From an uncultured Clostridia bacterium (GTDB lineage Bacteria; Bacillota; Clostridia; Christensenellales; Pumilibacteraceae), in NCBI GenBank assembly GCA_947066105.1, contig CAMSYM010000002.1:62001-126000 (forward strand): 64,000 bases of DNA. Reading direction: 5' to 3'. The notes below the pieces were generated by a model. That model saw nothing but the letters and a program-made list of their open reading frames with translations. It was not told the origin of the DNA and did not search any database. Position numbers and translations under genes: made by a program. Below are positions 34,484-42,624 of the stretch, in pieces. The stretch's first letter is position 1; each line of letters begins with the position of its first letter.

Positions 34484-35896
34484 ATGTTAGATCTCGAAAT
34501 TTCCAATCTTTTGGCATATGCGCAAAACAATCTGTTTATGGACGAACTCGACTGTTCGCAGGCGGCGCGCCGAATTTGCGGCATGCTCAAAATATCCGAG
34601 TTTACGCCGGTAGAGCCGACCGAAGACGTCGAGCTTTCGGCAAACCCCAACAAGCTCGTCGAACCGCTTTTGGCTTACGCCGTCGAGCAGGGGATCGTCT
34701 CTGCCGATAAAACGTCGGCGTTCAAAGCGGAAATAATGGATGCGGTCATGCTCAAACCGTCCGAAATAAACGATCTGTTTGCCGATACCTATGCGGTCAA
34801 CAAACAAAAGGCGTTCGACTTTTTGTACGATTACAGCATTAAATCGGGTTACGTCGATCTCGACGAGTGCGCAAAGAACGAGCGTTGGGAAGCGAAGGAG
34901 CTTAAAAGCCGTATCGAAATAATCATCAATACCATGCCGCAAGCAGCGACGGACGGATATCCCAAGTGCGCGCTTTGCCGCGAGAACGAAGGATATTACG
35001 GCAAAGCCAACCTGCGCGTCGTGTCGGCGGACATAGGCGGCGAGCAATGGTATTTCGATTATTCGCGCCATCAATATTTCGATAAGCACGGCGTGTTGGT
35101 CAACGGCGAGCATACGCCCATGACCGACGGCAAGGCGACCATGCAAAAGCTCGCGCTCGCCGCGGACTTTATCGGCGCGGACGGGTTTGTCGGCACCGAT
35201 TCCGCCGTCGAGAACGGCGGCGCGCACAATAAAGCGCACGAGCATTTTAAAACAGGGTTCAAGTCCACGCCTATGTTCAGGCAAGGCACCAAGCTAAAAC
35301 TCAAATCGCAGGAGTATCCGTATTTGGAAATGCACGTGGTCGACTGGTATTCGACAGTCATTCGGTTCGCGCATTCCAATCTCGAAAAAACGGTCGAGTT
35401 TGCGGACAAGCTCGTATCGGCGTGGAAAAACTATTCCGACGAGCGTATCCAAAACGACGGCACCAAGAACTTTTACAGCGCCGTATGCCGCAAGATAAAC
35501 GGCAAATACACGTTCGATATAGTGTTGCGCTCCAACGCCGTCAAACGTCCGCGCATGGCGGCGGATTACGAAGAGATAAAGGCGGACGCGTTGTCGATAA
35601 CCGACATACTCGGATATTTCGTTCTGCCCACCAAGCTTTCGGAAGAACTTAAACAGGCGCGGCTGTATTTGGACGGCACGCTCGAATACGACGTGAACAA
35701 TAAAAAGATCCCGCTCGCCAAAACGGTGGAACGGCTGTTGAAAGCGCAGGGCGGTCCCGTCAGTTCGCTCGAAGCCAAGCTCAATATCCACGACGAGATA
35801 GATCTCGTTTGCGAAAAGATATTGGCGTCGACGGCTGTGTTCGACGAAAAAACCATCGTGACGTTCCTTGACAGTCTCGGTATCAATATTTTATAA
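34484..35896 (+). CDS. galT: UDP-glucose--hexose-1-phosphate uridylyltransferase, class II GalT
   Basis: A 470-residue protein of the class II GalT family found in Firmicutes, unrelated in length to the class I enzyme of E. coli. The landmarks are CALCRENEGYYGKANLRVV, YFDYSRHQYFDKHGVLVNGEHTPM and AHEHFKTG, the last corresponding to the family HEHFQGG-type histidine site. It converts galactose-1-phosphate and UDP-glucose to UDP-galactose and glucose-1-phosphate in the Leloir pathway. ATG 34484 follows AAGGAGAA. No galK or galE lies in the window. Confidence 0.88.
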   Translation: MLDLEISNLLAYAQNNLFMDELDCSQAARRICGMLKISEFTPVEPTEDVELSANPNKLVEPLLAYAVEQGIVSADKTSAFKAEIMDAVMLKPSEINDLFADTYAVNKQKAFDFLYDYSIKSGYVDLDECAKNERWEAKELKSRIEIIINTMPQAATDGYPKCALCRENEGYYGKANLRVVSADIGGEQWYFDYSRHQYFDKHGVLVNGEHTPMTDGKATMQKLALAADFIGADGFVGTDSAVENGGAHNKAHEHFKTGFKSTPMFRQGTKLKLKSQEYPYLEMHVVDWYSTVIRFAHSNLEKTVEFADKLVSAWKNYSDERIQNDGTKNFYSAVCRKINGKYTFDIVLRSNAVKRPRMAADYEEIKADALSITDILGYFVLPTKLSEELKQARLYLDGTLEYDVNNKKIPLAKTVERLLKAQGGPVSSLEAKLNIHDEIDLVCEKILASTAVFDEKTIVTFLDSLGINIL

Positions 35897-35927
35897 GTTG
35901 ACTATACCGATCGTTTGTATCGAAAGC

Positions 35928-35961
35928 ATATAGCCCGCAATAAACATATTGCGGGCTATAT
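35928..35961. terminator. Hairpin between galT and the convergent membrane protein gene
   Basis: ATATAGCCCGCAAT (35928-35941) pairs perfectly with 35948-35961 around a 6-base loop. The T tracts are weak on both strands, but the position between convergent genes fits a bidirectional terminator. Confidence 0.7.
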
Positions 35962-35996
35962 CGGTATTTGATTATATTGTTTTCGGCGTTTTATCG

Positions 35997-36431
35997 TTAA
36001 ATCGCGCCCGTCGCTTGCAGTACCGGTATGACGCCTACTATCATGCCGACGGCGGTCGCTACGAACACGGCGAGCGCCACCCAGCGGATAGGGCGTTTGT
36101 TGCAACGGAACTGATAAACTACGCCGATCAGCCCGCCGCAGACGTATTCGGCGAGAAGTATGACGGCGCAAATGACGAGTACGATTATAAACGCGCCTAC
36201 GGCTAGTTTGCTCAGACCGAGATCGTTGCCGTCGAGCGCGTCGACGCAAGCGAGCGTTCCCCATACGCAAAGTATGAAAAGCGCCGCCATGGCAACACTC
36301 ATTATTATGGAATATACGCCGAAGAGCATCGTTTTTTGCTTGCGTTCGGGGTCGGCGCTAATCCTGTTGTAATTGACGCGGTTTGTCATCAGCCAAGAAA
36401 ACGCGCCCATCAAACAACCGATATTGCTCAT
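35997..36431 (-). CDS. Small membrane protein of unknown function
   Basis: A 144-residue protein with about three hydrophobic helices (FGVYSIIMSVAMAALFILCVWG, LAVGAFIIVLVICAVILLAEYV, WVALAVFVATAVGMIVGVIP; each given within 22 residues of the core) and a basic loop between the second and third. The frame opens at a GTG at 36437, but ATG 36431 is placed five bases after GAGGTGA and is the better start. It has its own consensus promoter. I do not recognise the family. Confidence 0.65.
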   Translation of the reverse strand: MSNIGCLMGAFSWLMTNRVNYNRISADPERKQKTMLFGVYSIIMSVAMAALFILCVWGTLACVDALDGNDLGLSKLAVGAFIIVLVICAVILLAEYVCGGLIGVVYQFRCNKRPIRWVALAVFVATAVGMIVGVIPVLQATGAI

Positions 36432-36460
36432 TTTCACCTCGCAGTGCAGAACCTGTTTGC

Positions 36461-36489
36461 ATTATACCCGCTTTTGTTACAAAAGTCAA
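36461..36489 (-). promoter_or_regulatory. Promoter of the small membrane protein gene
   Basis: Minus strand: TTGACT (36489-36484), 17 bases, TATAAT (36466-36461), then a leader of about 23 bases with a ribosome binding site. Confidence 0.85.
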
Positions 36490-36581
36490 TAGTTATTGAA
36501 AAAATCACGTGTAAAACGTTATACATGCCTTTGCGGAATGTAAAATATGTGTGTGGACTGCGCGCAATATTCATTAGATAC

Positions 36582-36610
36582 TTGACAATCGAAGTCGATA
36601 CTTGTATAAT
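36582..36610 (+). promoter_or_regulatory. Consensus promoter of adhE
   Basis: TTGACA (36582-36587), 17 bases, TATAAT (36605-36610), both perfect. I looked for a Rex-type redox operator next to it and saw none. Confidence 0.9.
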
Positions 36611-36635
36611 ATTGTAAAGCACATTTGGAGGTATT

Positions 36636-39227
36636 ATGGACGGACTCATTGTACAGGATGATAAGTCGCTCGACGAACTCATCAAACGTGTGCGCGCGGC
36701 GCAGACCGCGTACTCTACGTACACGCAGGAACAAGTCGATAAGATTTTTCTGGCGGCGGCTACCGCTGCCGACAAGGCGCGACTCGACCTTGCCGAAATG
36801 GCGGTCACGGAGACCGGCATGGGCATTGTCGAGGACAAGGTGATAAAAAATCACTATGCCGCCGAATACATTTACAACGCTTACCGCGACGTCAAAACGT
36901 GCGACGTCGTAGAACGCGACGATGCGTACGGCGTCGAAGTGTTGGCTGAACCCGTCGGCGTAGTCGCCGCGATCGTTCCCACCACCAATCCCACGTCGAC
37001 CGCTATCTTTAAAGCATTGCTTGCGCTCAAAACGCGTAACGGCATTATTTTCTCGCCGCACCCGCGCGCAAAGGACTGCACGATCAAGGCGGCGCAGATC
37101 GTATTGGACGCCGCCGTCAAGGCGGGCGCGCCCAAAGACCTTATCGGTTGGATAGACGTTCCGAGCGTCGCGCTTTCTTCGGCGGTCATGAGCGGTTGCG
37201 ATCTTATACTCGCGACGGGCGGTCCCGGCATGGTGCGCGCGGCGTACAGCTCTGGCAAGCCCGCGGTCGGCGTAGGCCCCGGCAACACGCCCGTCATCAT
37301 CGACAGCTCGGCTGATATCGAGCTTGCCGCGTCGTCGGTATTGCACAGCAAGTCGTTCGACAACGGCATGATCTGCGCGTCCGAGCAGTCGGTCATACTT
37401 TTGCCCGACGTTTACGACAAGTTCAAGAAAGAACTTGCGTTCCGCGGCGCGTACTTCCTTAATAACGATGAAATAGACAAAGTCCGCGCGACCATACTCA
37501 TTAACGGCTCGGTCAACGCCAAGATAGTCGGTCAAAGCGCTCCGACAATAGCCAAGCTTTGCGGGTTCGAAGTACCAGAAAGCGCGCGCATTCTCGTCGG
37601 CGAAGTCAGCTCGGTCGAGCTCGAAGAGCCGTTCGCGCACGAAAAGCTTTCGCCCGTACTCGCTATGTACAAGGCGAAGGACTTTGACGACGCGCTCGCG
37701 AAAGCGCAAAAGCTCGTCGCCGACGGCGGTTACGGTCACACGTCGGTCATTTACGCCAACGAGATCGCGGCTAAGGATAAGATAGCGCGGTTCGGCGATC
37801 TTATGAAGACTTGCCGCATACTTTTGAACACGCCCGCGGCGCAAGGCGGTATCGGCGATATATACAACTTTAAACTGCGTCCGTCGCTCACGCTCGGTTG
37901 CGGCTCGTGGGGCGGTAACTCCGTGTCCGAAAACGTTTCGGTCAAACATTTGCTCAACTACAAGACAGTCGCCAAAAGGAGAGAGAACATGCTTTGGTTC
38001 CGTGCGCCGGAAAAAGTTTATTTCAAAAAGGGTTGTATGCCCGTCGCGCTCCAAGAGCTTAAAGACATGGGCAAAAAGCGCGTGTTTATAGTTACCGACG
38101 AGTTCCTGTTTAAGAGCGGGTTCTCCAAGCAGGTGAGCGACAGGCTCAACGAGATGGGCATCGTAAATACGACGTTCGCCGACGTTCAGCCCGATCCGAC
38201 GCTCGCTTCGGCTAAAAAAGGCGCGGAAGCAATGCGCTCGTTCGAACCCGATACGATAGTCGCGCTCGGCGGCGGCAGCGCGCTCGACGCCGGCAAGATC
38301 ATGTGGGTGCTGTACGAACATCCCGAAGTCGATTTCGCCGACATGGCTATGCGATTTATGGATATAAGAAAGCGCGTTTACCGTTTCCCCGAAATGGGCA
38401 AAAAGGCGTACTTCGTCGCTATCACCACCACTGCCGGTACCGGTTCGGAAGTTACGCCGTTCGCCGTTATAACCGACGAAACGACGGGACTTAAATACCC
38501 GATAGCCGACTACGAGCTTTTGCCGAAAATGGCTATATGCGATCCCATGCTAATGATGGGCATTCCCAAGGGCTTGACTGCCAACTCCGGTTACGACGCA
38601 ATGGTGCATGCGCTCGAAGCGCTCGCGTCCGTCATGTCCAGCGATTTTGCCAACGGTATGGCTAAGGAAGCCGTAAAACTGATATTCGAATATCTGCCTG
38701 CCGCGTATAAGAACGGCGCGGACGAAACTGCGCGCGCCGAAATGGCGTACGCCGCTACAATGGCGGGCATGGCGTTCGCCAATGCGTTCTTGGGCGTTTG
38801 TCATTCCATGGCGCACAAGCTCGGTTCGTATCATCATTTGCCGCACGGCATGGCTAACGCGCTCTTGCTCGAACAGGTCATGCGGTTCAATGCGGCGGAA
38901 GCGCCCGCAAAAATGGGTACGTTCCCGCAATACGATCACCCCGTATGCTTGCGCCGTTATGCCGAAGTCGCCGAAATGCTCGGACTCAAAGGCAAGACCG
39001 ACGAAGAAAAATTCGAAAAGCTTTTGGAAAAACTCGCCGCGCTCCGCAAGGAAGTCGGTTTGCCCGATACCATCAAGGCGGCGGGCGTACCCGAAGACGT
39101 GTTCCTTGAAAAGCTCGACGCAATGAGCCGCGACGCGTTCGACGATCAGTGCACCGGCGCTAACCCGCGCTATCCGATGATCGCCGAGATAAAGCAGATG
39201 TATCTCAACGCTTACTACGGTAAATAG
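36636..39227 (+). CDS. adhE: Bifunctional acetaldehyde/alcohol dehydrogenase AdhE
   Basis: An 863-residue fusion enzyme that reduces acetyl-CoA to acetaldehyde and then to ethanol, regenerating NAD during fermentation. The N-terminal CoA-acylating aldehyde dehydrogenase domain (residues 1-440) has PTTNPTSTAIFKAL, the TGGPGMV segment and the catalytic Cys in GMICASEQS. The C-terminal iron alcohol dehydrogenase domain has GGGSALDAGKIMW, TAGTGSEVTPF and the metal-binding His segment HSMAHKLGSYHHLPHG. ATG 36636 follows TGGAGG. It forms spirosomes in other bacteria. It has its own strong promoter and is followed by a large palindrome. Confidence 0.97.
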   Translation: MDGLIVQDDKSLDELIKRVRAAQTAYSTYTQEQVDKIFLAAATAADKARLDLAEMAVTETGMGIVEDKVIKNHYAAEYIYNAYRDVKTCDVVERDDAYGVEVLAEPVGVVAAIVPTTNPTSTAIFKALLALKTRNGIIFSPHPRAKDCTIKAAQIVLDAAVKAGAPKDLIGWIDVPSVALSSAVMSGCDLILATGGPGMVRAAYSSGKPAVGVGPGNTPVIIDSSADIELAASSVLHSKSFDNGMICASEQSVILLPDVYDKFKKELAFRGAYFLNNDEIDKVRATILINGSVNAKIVGQSAPTIAKLCGFEVPESARILVGEVSSVELEEPFAHEKLSPVLAMYKAKDFDDALAKAQKLVADGGYGHTSVIYANEIAAKDKIARFGDLMKTCRILLNTPAAQGGIGDIYNFKLRPSLTLGCGSWGGNSVSENVSVKHLLNYKTVAKRRENMLWFRAPEKVYFKKGCMPVALQELKDMGKKRVFIVTDEFLFKSGFSKQVSDRLNEMGIVNTTFADVQPDPTLASAKKGAEAMRSFEPDTIVALGGGSALDAGKIMWVLYEHPEVDFADMAMRFMDIRKRVYRFPEMGKKAYFVAITTTAGTGSEVTPFAVITDETTGLKYPIADYELLPKMAICDPMLMMGIPKGLTANSGYDAMVHALEALASVMSSDFANGMAKEAVKLIFEYLPAAYKNGADETARAEMAYAATMAGMAFANAFLGVCHSMAHKLGSYHHLPHGMANALLLEQVMRFNAAEAPAKMGTFPQYDHPVCLRRYAEVAEMLGLKGKTDEEKFEKLLEKLAALRKEVGLPDTIKAAGVPEDVFLEKLDAMSRDAFDDQCTGANPRYPMIAEIKQMYLNAYYGK

Positions 39228-39232
39228 TTTTT

Positions 39233-39353
39233 GAGCGCGCATTCATCGTCGCATACGGGCTACGCGCGGTTCGCCCGCTCGGTCACGTAGTGGGTCTACA
39301 TTCCCGTCGCGTGCTTGCCGCCTGTCGCCCGTATTCGACGCGACTGCGCACTC
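39233..39353. repeat. Nested palindromic element (family B) downstream of adhE
   Basis: The imperfect arms at 39233-39269 and 39318-39353 share GCGCA, CGTCG and ATACGGGC blocks and pair over about 36 bases. Inside, CGCTCGGTCA ... CCCGTCGC (39276-39310) with tip GTAG/CTAC matches the inner part of the element after ssb. It is probably the 3' end structure of adhE mRNA. Confidence 0.5.
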
Positions 39354-39413
39354 AAATTTATCTTAAATCAAATAAAGATCACTCTTTTTTATCAACTTAA
39401 AGGAGCAAAAAAA

Positions 39414-40160
39414 ATGATGAACGAGATCGCAAAAAGATCCAATAAAAACGTATACCGCGACGGCGACCTTTGCTATAAGGTGTTTGCGGCGGACTATAAA
39501 AAGTCGGACATATTCAACGAGGCGCTCAATCAGGCGCGCGTCGAAGAAACGGGTCTGTTCGTACCCAAGATCCACGAAGTAAAACGGCTCGACGACGGTC
39601 GGCTCGCTATCGTAATGGATTATGTGGAAGGCAAGTCGCTCGCCGCGCTCATTGAGGAAAACCCCGCCAAGCGCGACAAGTATCTGCAACGCTTTATCGA
39701 TATTCAGCTGTCCATGCACGCGCTTACCGCGCCCGAACTCAATAAACAGCGCGATAAGTTCATGCGCAAGATCGATCTCAGCGGGTTGGAAGCGACCACG
39801 CGTTACGAGCTTCATATGCGTTTGGACGGCATGCCCAAGCATAAAAAGCTGTGCCACGGCGACTTTAACCCGTCCAACGTCATAATCACCGCCGACGACC
39901 GCGCATGCGTCATCGACTGGTCGCACGCTACGATAGGCAATGCGTCGGCGGACACCGCGCGCACGTACCTGCTGTTCAAGCTCGCCAACGACGACAACTC
40001 CGCCGAACAGTACATGACTATGTTCTGCAAACGTTCGGATACCGCGCGGCAGTACGTGGAACACTGGTTGCCCATCGTCGCCGCGTCGCAAATGGCTAAG
40101 GGCAAGCCCGAAGAGCGGAATTTCCTGTCCGTGTGGGCGGACGTCTGTCAGTATGATTAA
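39414..40160 (+). CDS. APH/choline-kinase-like phosphotransferase
   Basis: A 248-residue protein of the aminoglycoside phosphotransferase / choline kinase fold. It has the ATP-site Lys in CYKVF, the hinge VMDYVEGKSL, the catalytic loop KKLCHGDFNPSNVI (HGDxxxxN) and the metal-binding CVIDWSHA. The upstream open frame is noncoding palindrome, so I start at ATG 39414 behind AAAGGAGC. These enzymes phosphorylate small alcohols, sugars or antibiotics, and nothing in the sequence indicates resistance. The gene is isolated between repeat regions; its substrate is unknown. Confidence 0.82.
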   Translation: MMNEIAKRSNKNVYRDGDLCYKVFAADYKKSDIFNEALNQARVEETGLFVPKIHEVKRLDDGRLAIVMDYVEGKSLAALIEENPAKRDKYLQRFIDIQLSMHALTAPELNKQRDKFMRKIDLSGLEATTRYELHMRLDGMPKHKKLCHGDFNPSNVIITADDRACVIDWSHATIGNASADTARTYLLFKLANDDNSAEQYMTMFCKRSDTARQYVEHWLPIVAASQMAKGKPEERNFLSVWADVCQYD

Positions 40161-40170
40161 TATCGAAGTT

Positions 40171-40310
40171 GCGCGCGGACTGCGCGACTGAGCTGTCGTT
40201 TTTGGCGCTTACTTCGTTGCGGCGTCTTGCACATAGGGCAAGGCTATGAGCTGCGCCGCCGCGCCTTGTTATCGCCTAAAAACGCCGACGCACAGTCATC
40301 GCATTCGCGC
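40171..40310. repeat. Large nested palindrome
   Basis: The outer arms 40171-40205 and 40276-40310 pair imperfectly through the blocks GCGCG, ACTG, GTCG and CGTTTTTGGCG/CGCCTAAAAACG. The inner part has GTTGCGGCG with CGCCGCCGCGCC and the tip ACATAG/CTATG around 40231-40247. It resembles the hairpins of family A elements in its GTTGCG and GCGCC blocks. Confidence 0.5.
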
Positions 40311-40535
40311 TTACTTCGATTTTGTGTGTGGCTCGGTTGACGCTCGTCTCATACAAACTCGCCGTCATTTCGAAGTTTTGTTCGCGCTTACTGCAAACTT
40401 GCATGTGGCTCGGTTGACGGCACAACGTTATTACATTTCGCACAGTTAAATATCGTTACGGTCGAAAGCAGTAAAAAAGATATCTGTCTAAAGATATCTG
40501 TCTACGGTCGTTTCGACGATCATTTATTAAAATCG

Positions 40536-40571
40536 TTAATTCCGAATTTCGCATTCCGAATTCCGAATTCC
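40536..40571. repeat. AATTCGG dispersed repeat, copy 2 (inverted)
   Basis: TTAATTCCGAATTTCGCATT followed by two CCGAATT units. Its reverse complement resembles 5423-5449. Confidence 0.45.
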
Positions 40572-40640
40572 ATAAGCGGCGTAGGTATGTAGAAATATAT
40601 ATTTGCGCCGTTTTTACTAACAACAAGGGGTAAAATAACC

Positions 40641-40889
40641 ATGGTACTTAGCGTATGCGTTGGCAGTTCCTGCCATCTCAAAGGGTCTTACGACGTTATC
40701 GAAACGTTCAAAAAGCTCATAGCCGACAAACAGCTCGAAAACGACATCGAGCTTCGCGCGTGCTTCTGCTTGGGACGCTGTTCGGACGGCGTAGCCGTCA
40801 AGGCTGACAATAACTACATACTCAACGTCAACGGGTCCAACGCCGAACAAAAGTTCGTCGACGAGATATTGCCGTTGCTCGCCAAATAG
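40641..40889 (+). CDS. Thioredoxin-like [2Fe-2S] ferredoxin (NuoE/HydC C-terminal type)
   Basis: An 82-residue single-domain protein with four cysteines in the pattern of thioredoxin-fold ferredoxins: C-x4-C in VCVGSSC near the N-terminus and C-x3-C in CFCLGRC later. It probably passes electrons to or from the hydrogenase-like protein encoded nine bases downstream. ATG 40641 follows AAGGGG. The thioredoxin-like ferredoxin, sensor, phosphatase and hydrogenase order matches gene sets described for HydS/HydA2 in Ruminococcus, which supports the call. Confidence 0.88.
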   Translation: MVLSVCVGSSCHLKGSYDVIETFKKLIADKQLENDIELRACFCLGRCSDGVAVKADNNYILNVNGSNAEQKFVDEILPLLAK

Positions 40890-40898
40890 GGTAGCGTC

Positions 40899-42623
40899 AT
40901 GTTCTACTTGGATTTTCAAAAGGCGGACTGCAAAAACTGTTACAAGTGTTTGCGGTCGTGTCCCGTTAAGGCTATCGACGCGCGCGACGGGCAGGCTAAG
41001 ATTATCGAAAGTCGGTGTATACTTTGCGGACATTGCACTCAGGTTTGTCCGCAAAACGCAAAGAGCGTACACAGCGACGCGCAGGCGATAATGAAACTGC
41101 TCGGCAAAAACAAAAAGGTCATTGCGTCGGTCGCGCCGTCGTTTGTGTCGTCGTTTGCGCTCGGCGATTTCGAGCCATTCCGCGCGGCGCTCAAAGCGCT
41201 CGGCTTTTACGATGCGTTCGAGACGAGCGAGGGCGCGGCGGCTGTCACGGCGGAATATAAAAAGCTGTTGCAGTCGGGCAAGTACGAAAACTTCATCACT
41301 TCGGCTTGTCCCGCGGTCAATCGCGCTATCGAGATGTATCATCACGACGTACTCAAATATCTCGCGCCCGTCGATTCGCCGATGGTCGCGCACGCGAAAA
41401 TACTCAAAGCGCGGTATCCCGATGCGGAGATAGTATTCGTCGGACCGTGCATTGCCAAAAAGCGCGAAGCCAAGGAGAGCGGGATCATTGCGGGCGCGCT
41501 CACGTTCGAAGACCTTGCGGAGCTGTTGAGATCGCATGATATCGAGCTTGACGACCGAGCGGCGAAAGGCGCGGCGGTCGAAAAGGAATGCGCCGCATGC
41601 GAATGCGTTTTGCCGACCGATAACGGCGGCGAGTCGTTGCGCGCCAAGTTCTATCCCATTCCCCGCGGGATCATCAAGTCGTTCGATTCTTTCCCCGACG
41701 GGTACGAATACATAGCCGTCGACGGCGTTGCGCGGCTCGATCAGGCGCTCGAAGATCTGCTCGGCGTTAAGGGCGTGTTTTTGGAGATAAACGTGTGCGA
41801 GGGCGCGTGCGTCAACGGACCGTGCGCCATCAAGCGCGCGGGCGGGAGCGTGGAGGCAAACGTTGCGGTGCGCGGCTACACCAACTCCGCGCCGCGCGAT
41901 CTTGTTTGCGCGCACCCCGATATTTGCGCTTTGCATAAGCCGCGCGAAGCGGGCGATCGTATCCCGACCGAAGAAGAGCTTGCCGCCGTGCTTGCAAGCA
42001 CGGGCAAGACCAAGCCGAGCGACGAACTCAACTGCGGCGCGTGCGGATACTCGACGTGCCGTGAAAAAGCGTGGGCTGTCGTCAACGGCTATGCCGCGGT
42101 CGATATGTGCGTGCCGTACATGCGCGAAAAAGCGGAGTCAATGGGCAACGTTATCATAGAAAACAGCCCCAACGGTATCATCGTTTGCGACGGCGAGCTT
42201 AGGATAACGGAGATAAACCGCCGCGCGCAGAGCATGATAGGCGTGAATACGCCGGAGTACATATTCGACTGTTTCGATCCTACGGCGGTGTTCAAGGCGG
42301 CGGACAGCGGTAAGCCCGCGTCCGTGGCAAAGCTCCGACTGGACAGGACGGGCAAGTACGTCGACGTCAATATCGTACCGCTCGCCAAGGAAAAGGCGTT
42401 GCTCGTCGTATTGACCGACGTTACGGATAAAGTCAATTACGACGAAGAACTCGAAAAGGTCAAGCGCGGCACGCTTGCCGTTACCGATACCGTCATAGAA
42501 AAGCAAATGCGCGTCGCTCAGGAAATTGCGTCGTTGCTCGGCGAAACGACGGCGGAAACCAAGGTCGCGCTGTTAAAACTCAAAGACGCCATGCTTATAG
42601 GCGACGCGTCGAAGGACAAGTAA
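40899..42623 (+). CDS. Sensory [FeFe]-hydrogenase-like protein with PAS domain (HydS-like)
   Basis: A 574-residue protein. Order: a 2x[4Fe-4S] domain (CKNCYKCLRSCP, CILCGHCTQVCP), an H-cluster domain with L1 TSACPAVNRAI, L2 GPCIAKKREA and L3 NVCEGACVNGPC, a further Fe-S module (CGACGYSTCREKA) and a C-terminal PAS domain (NSPNGIIVCDGELRITEINR). L1 has Ala where catalytic enzymes have a second Cys (TSCCP), as in group C sensory hydrogenases. It probably senses H2 or redox state and signals through the PAS domain to the phosphatase encoded next. There is no membrane helix. The signalling route is inference. Confidence 0.9.
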   Translation: MFYLDFQKADCKNCYKCLRSCPVKAIDARDGQAKIIESRCILCGHCTQVCPQNAKSVHSDAQAIMKLLGKNKKVIASVAPSFVSSFALGDFEPFRAALKALGFYDAFETSEGAAAVTAEYKKLLQSGKYENFITSACPAVNRAIEMYHHDVLKYLAPVDSPMVAHAKILKARYPDAEIVFVGPCIAKKREAKESGIIAGALTFEDLAELLRSHDIELDDRAAKGAAVEKECAACECVLPTDNGGESLRAKFYPIPRGIIKSFDSFPDGYEYIAVDGVARLDQALEDLLGVKGVFLEINVCEGACVNGPCAIKRAGGSVEANVAVRGYTNSAPRDLVCAHPDICALHKPREAGDRIPTEEELAAVLASTGKTKPSDELNCGACGYSTCREKAWAVVNGYAAVDMCVPYMREKAESMGNVIIENSPNGIIVCDGELRITEINRRAQSMIGVNTPEYIFDCFDPTAVFKAADSGKPASVAKLRLDRTGKYVDVNIVPLAKEKALLVVLTDVTDKVNYDEELEKVKRGTLAVTDTVIEKQMRVAQEIASLLGETTAETKVALLKLKDAMLIGDASKDK

Positions 42624-42624
42624 A

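Larger units (their letters stand above)
40161..40640. other. Gene-free repeat region before the hydrogenase operon
   Basis: It holds a large nested palindrome (40171-40310), a second inverted repeat (ACTTCGA 40313-40319 with TCGAAGT 40370-40376), two direct copies of a motif starting GCGCTTACT and containing TGTGGCTCGGTTGACG (40307 and 40385), a doubled AGATATCTGTCTA (about 40488-40513) and the AATTCCG repeat at 40536-40571. No gene is supported. Confidence 0.6.

Noticed and set aside
36461..36610. Rex operator between the small membrane protein gene and adhE
   Set aside because: No TTGTTAA/TTAACAA-like inverted repeat is visible in the gap. The TTTTGTTACAAAAG stretch near 36472 is symmetric but lies at the divergent promoter spacer and does not fit Rex.
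39414..40160. Aminoglycoside resistance gene
   Set aside because: Only the general kinase fold motifs are present (HGDxxxxN, IDW). The fold covers many small-molecule kinases and there is no resistance context.
40246..40449. 67-codon frame in the repeat region before the hydrogenase operon
   Set aside because: It overlaps inverted and direct repeats and lacks a start signal or protein-like composition.
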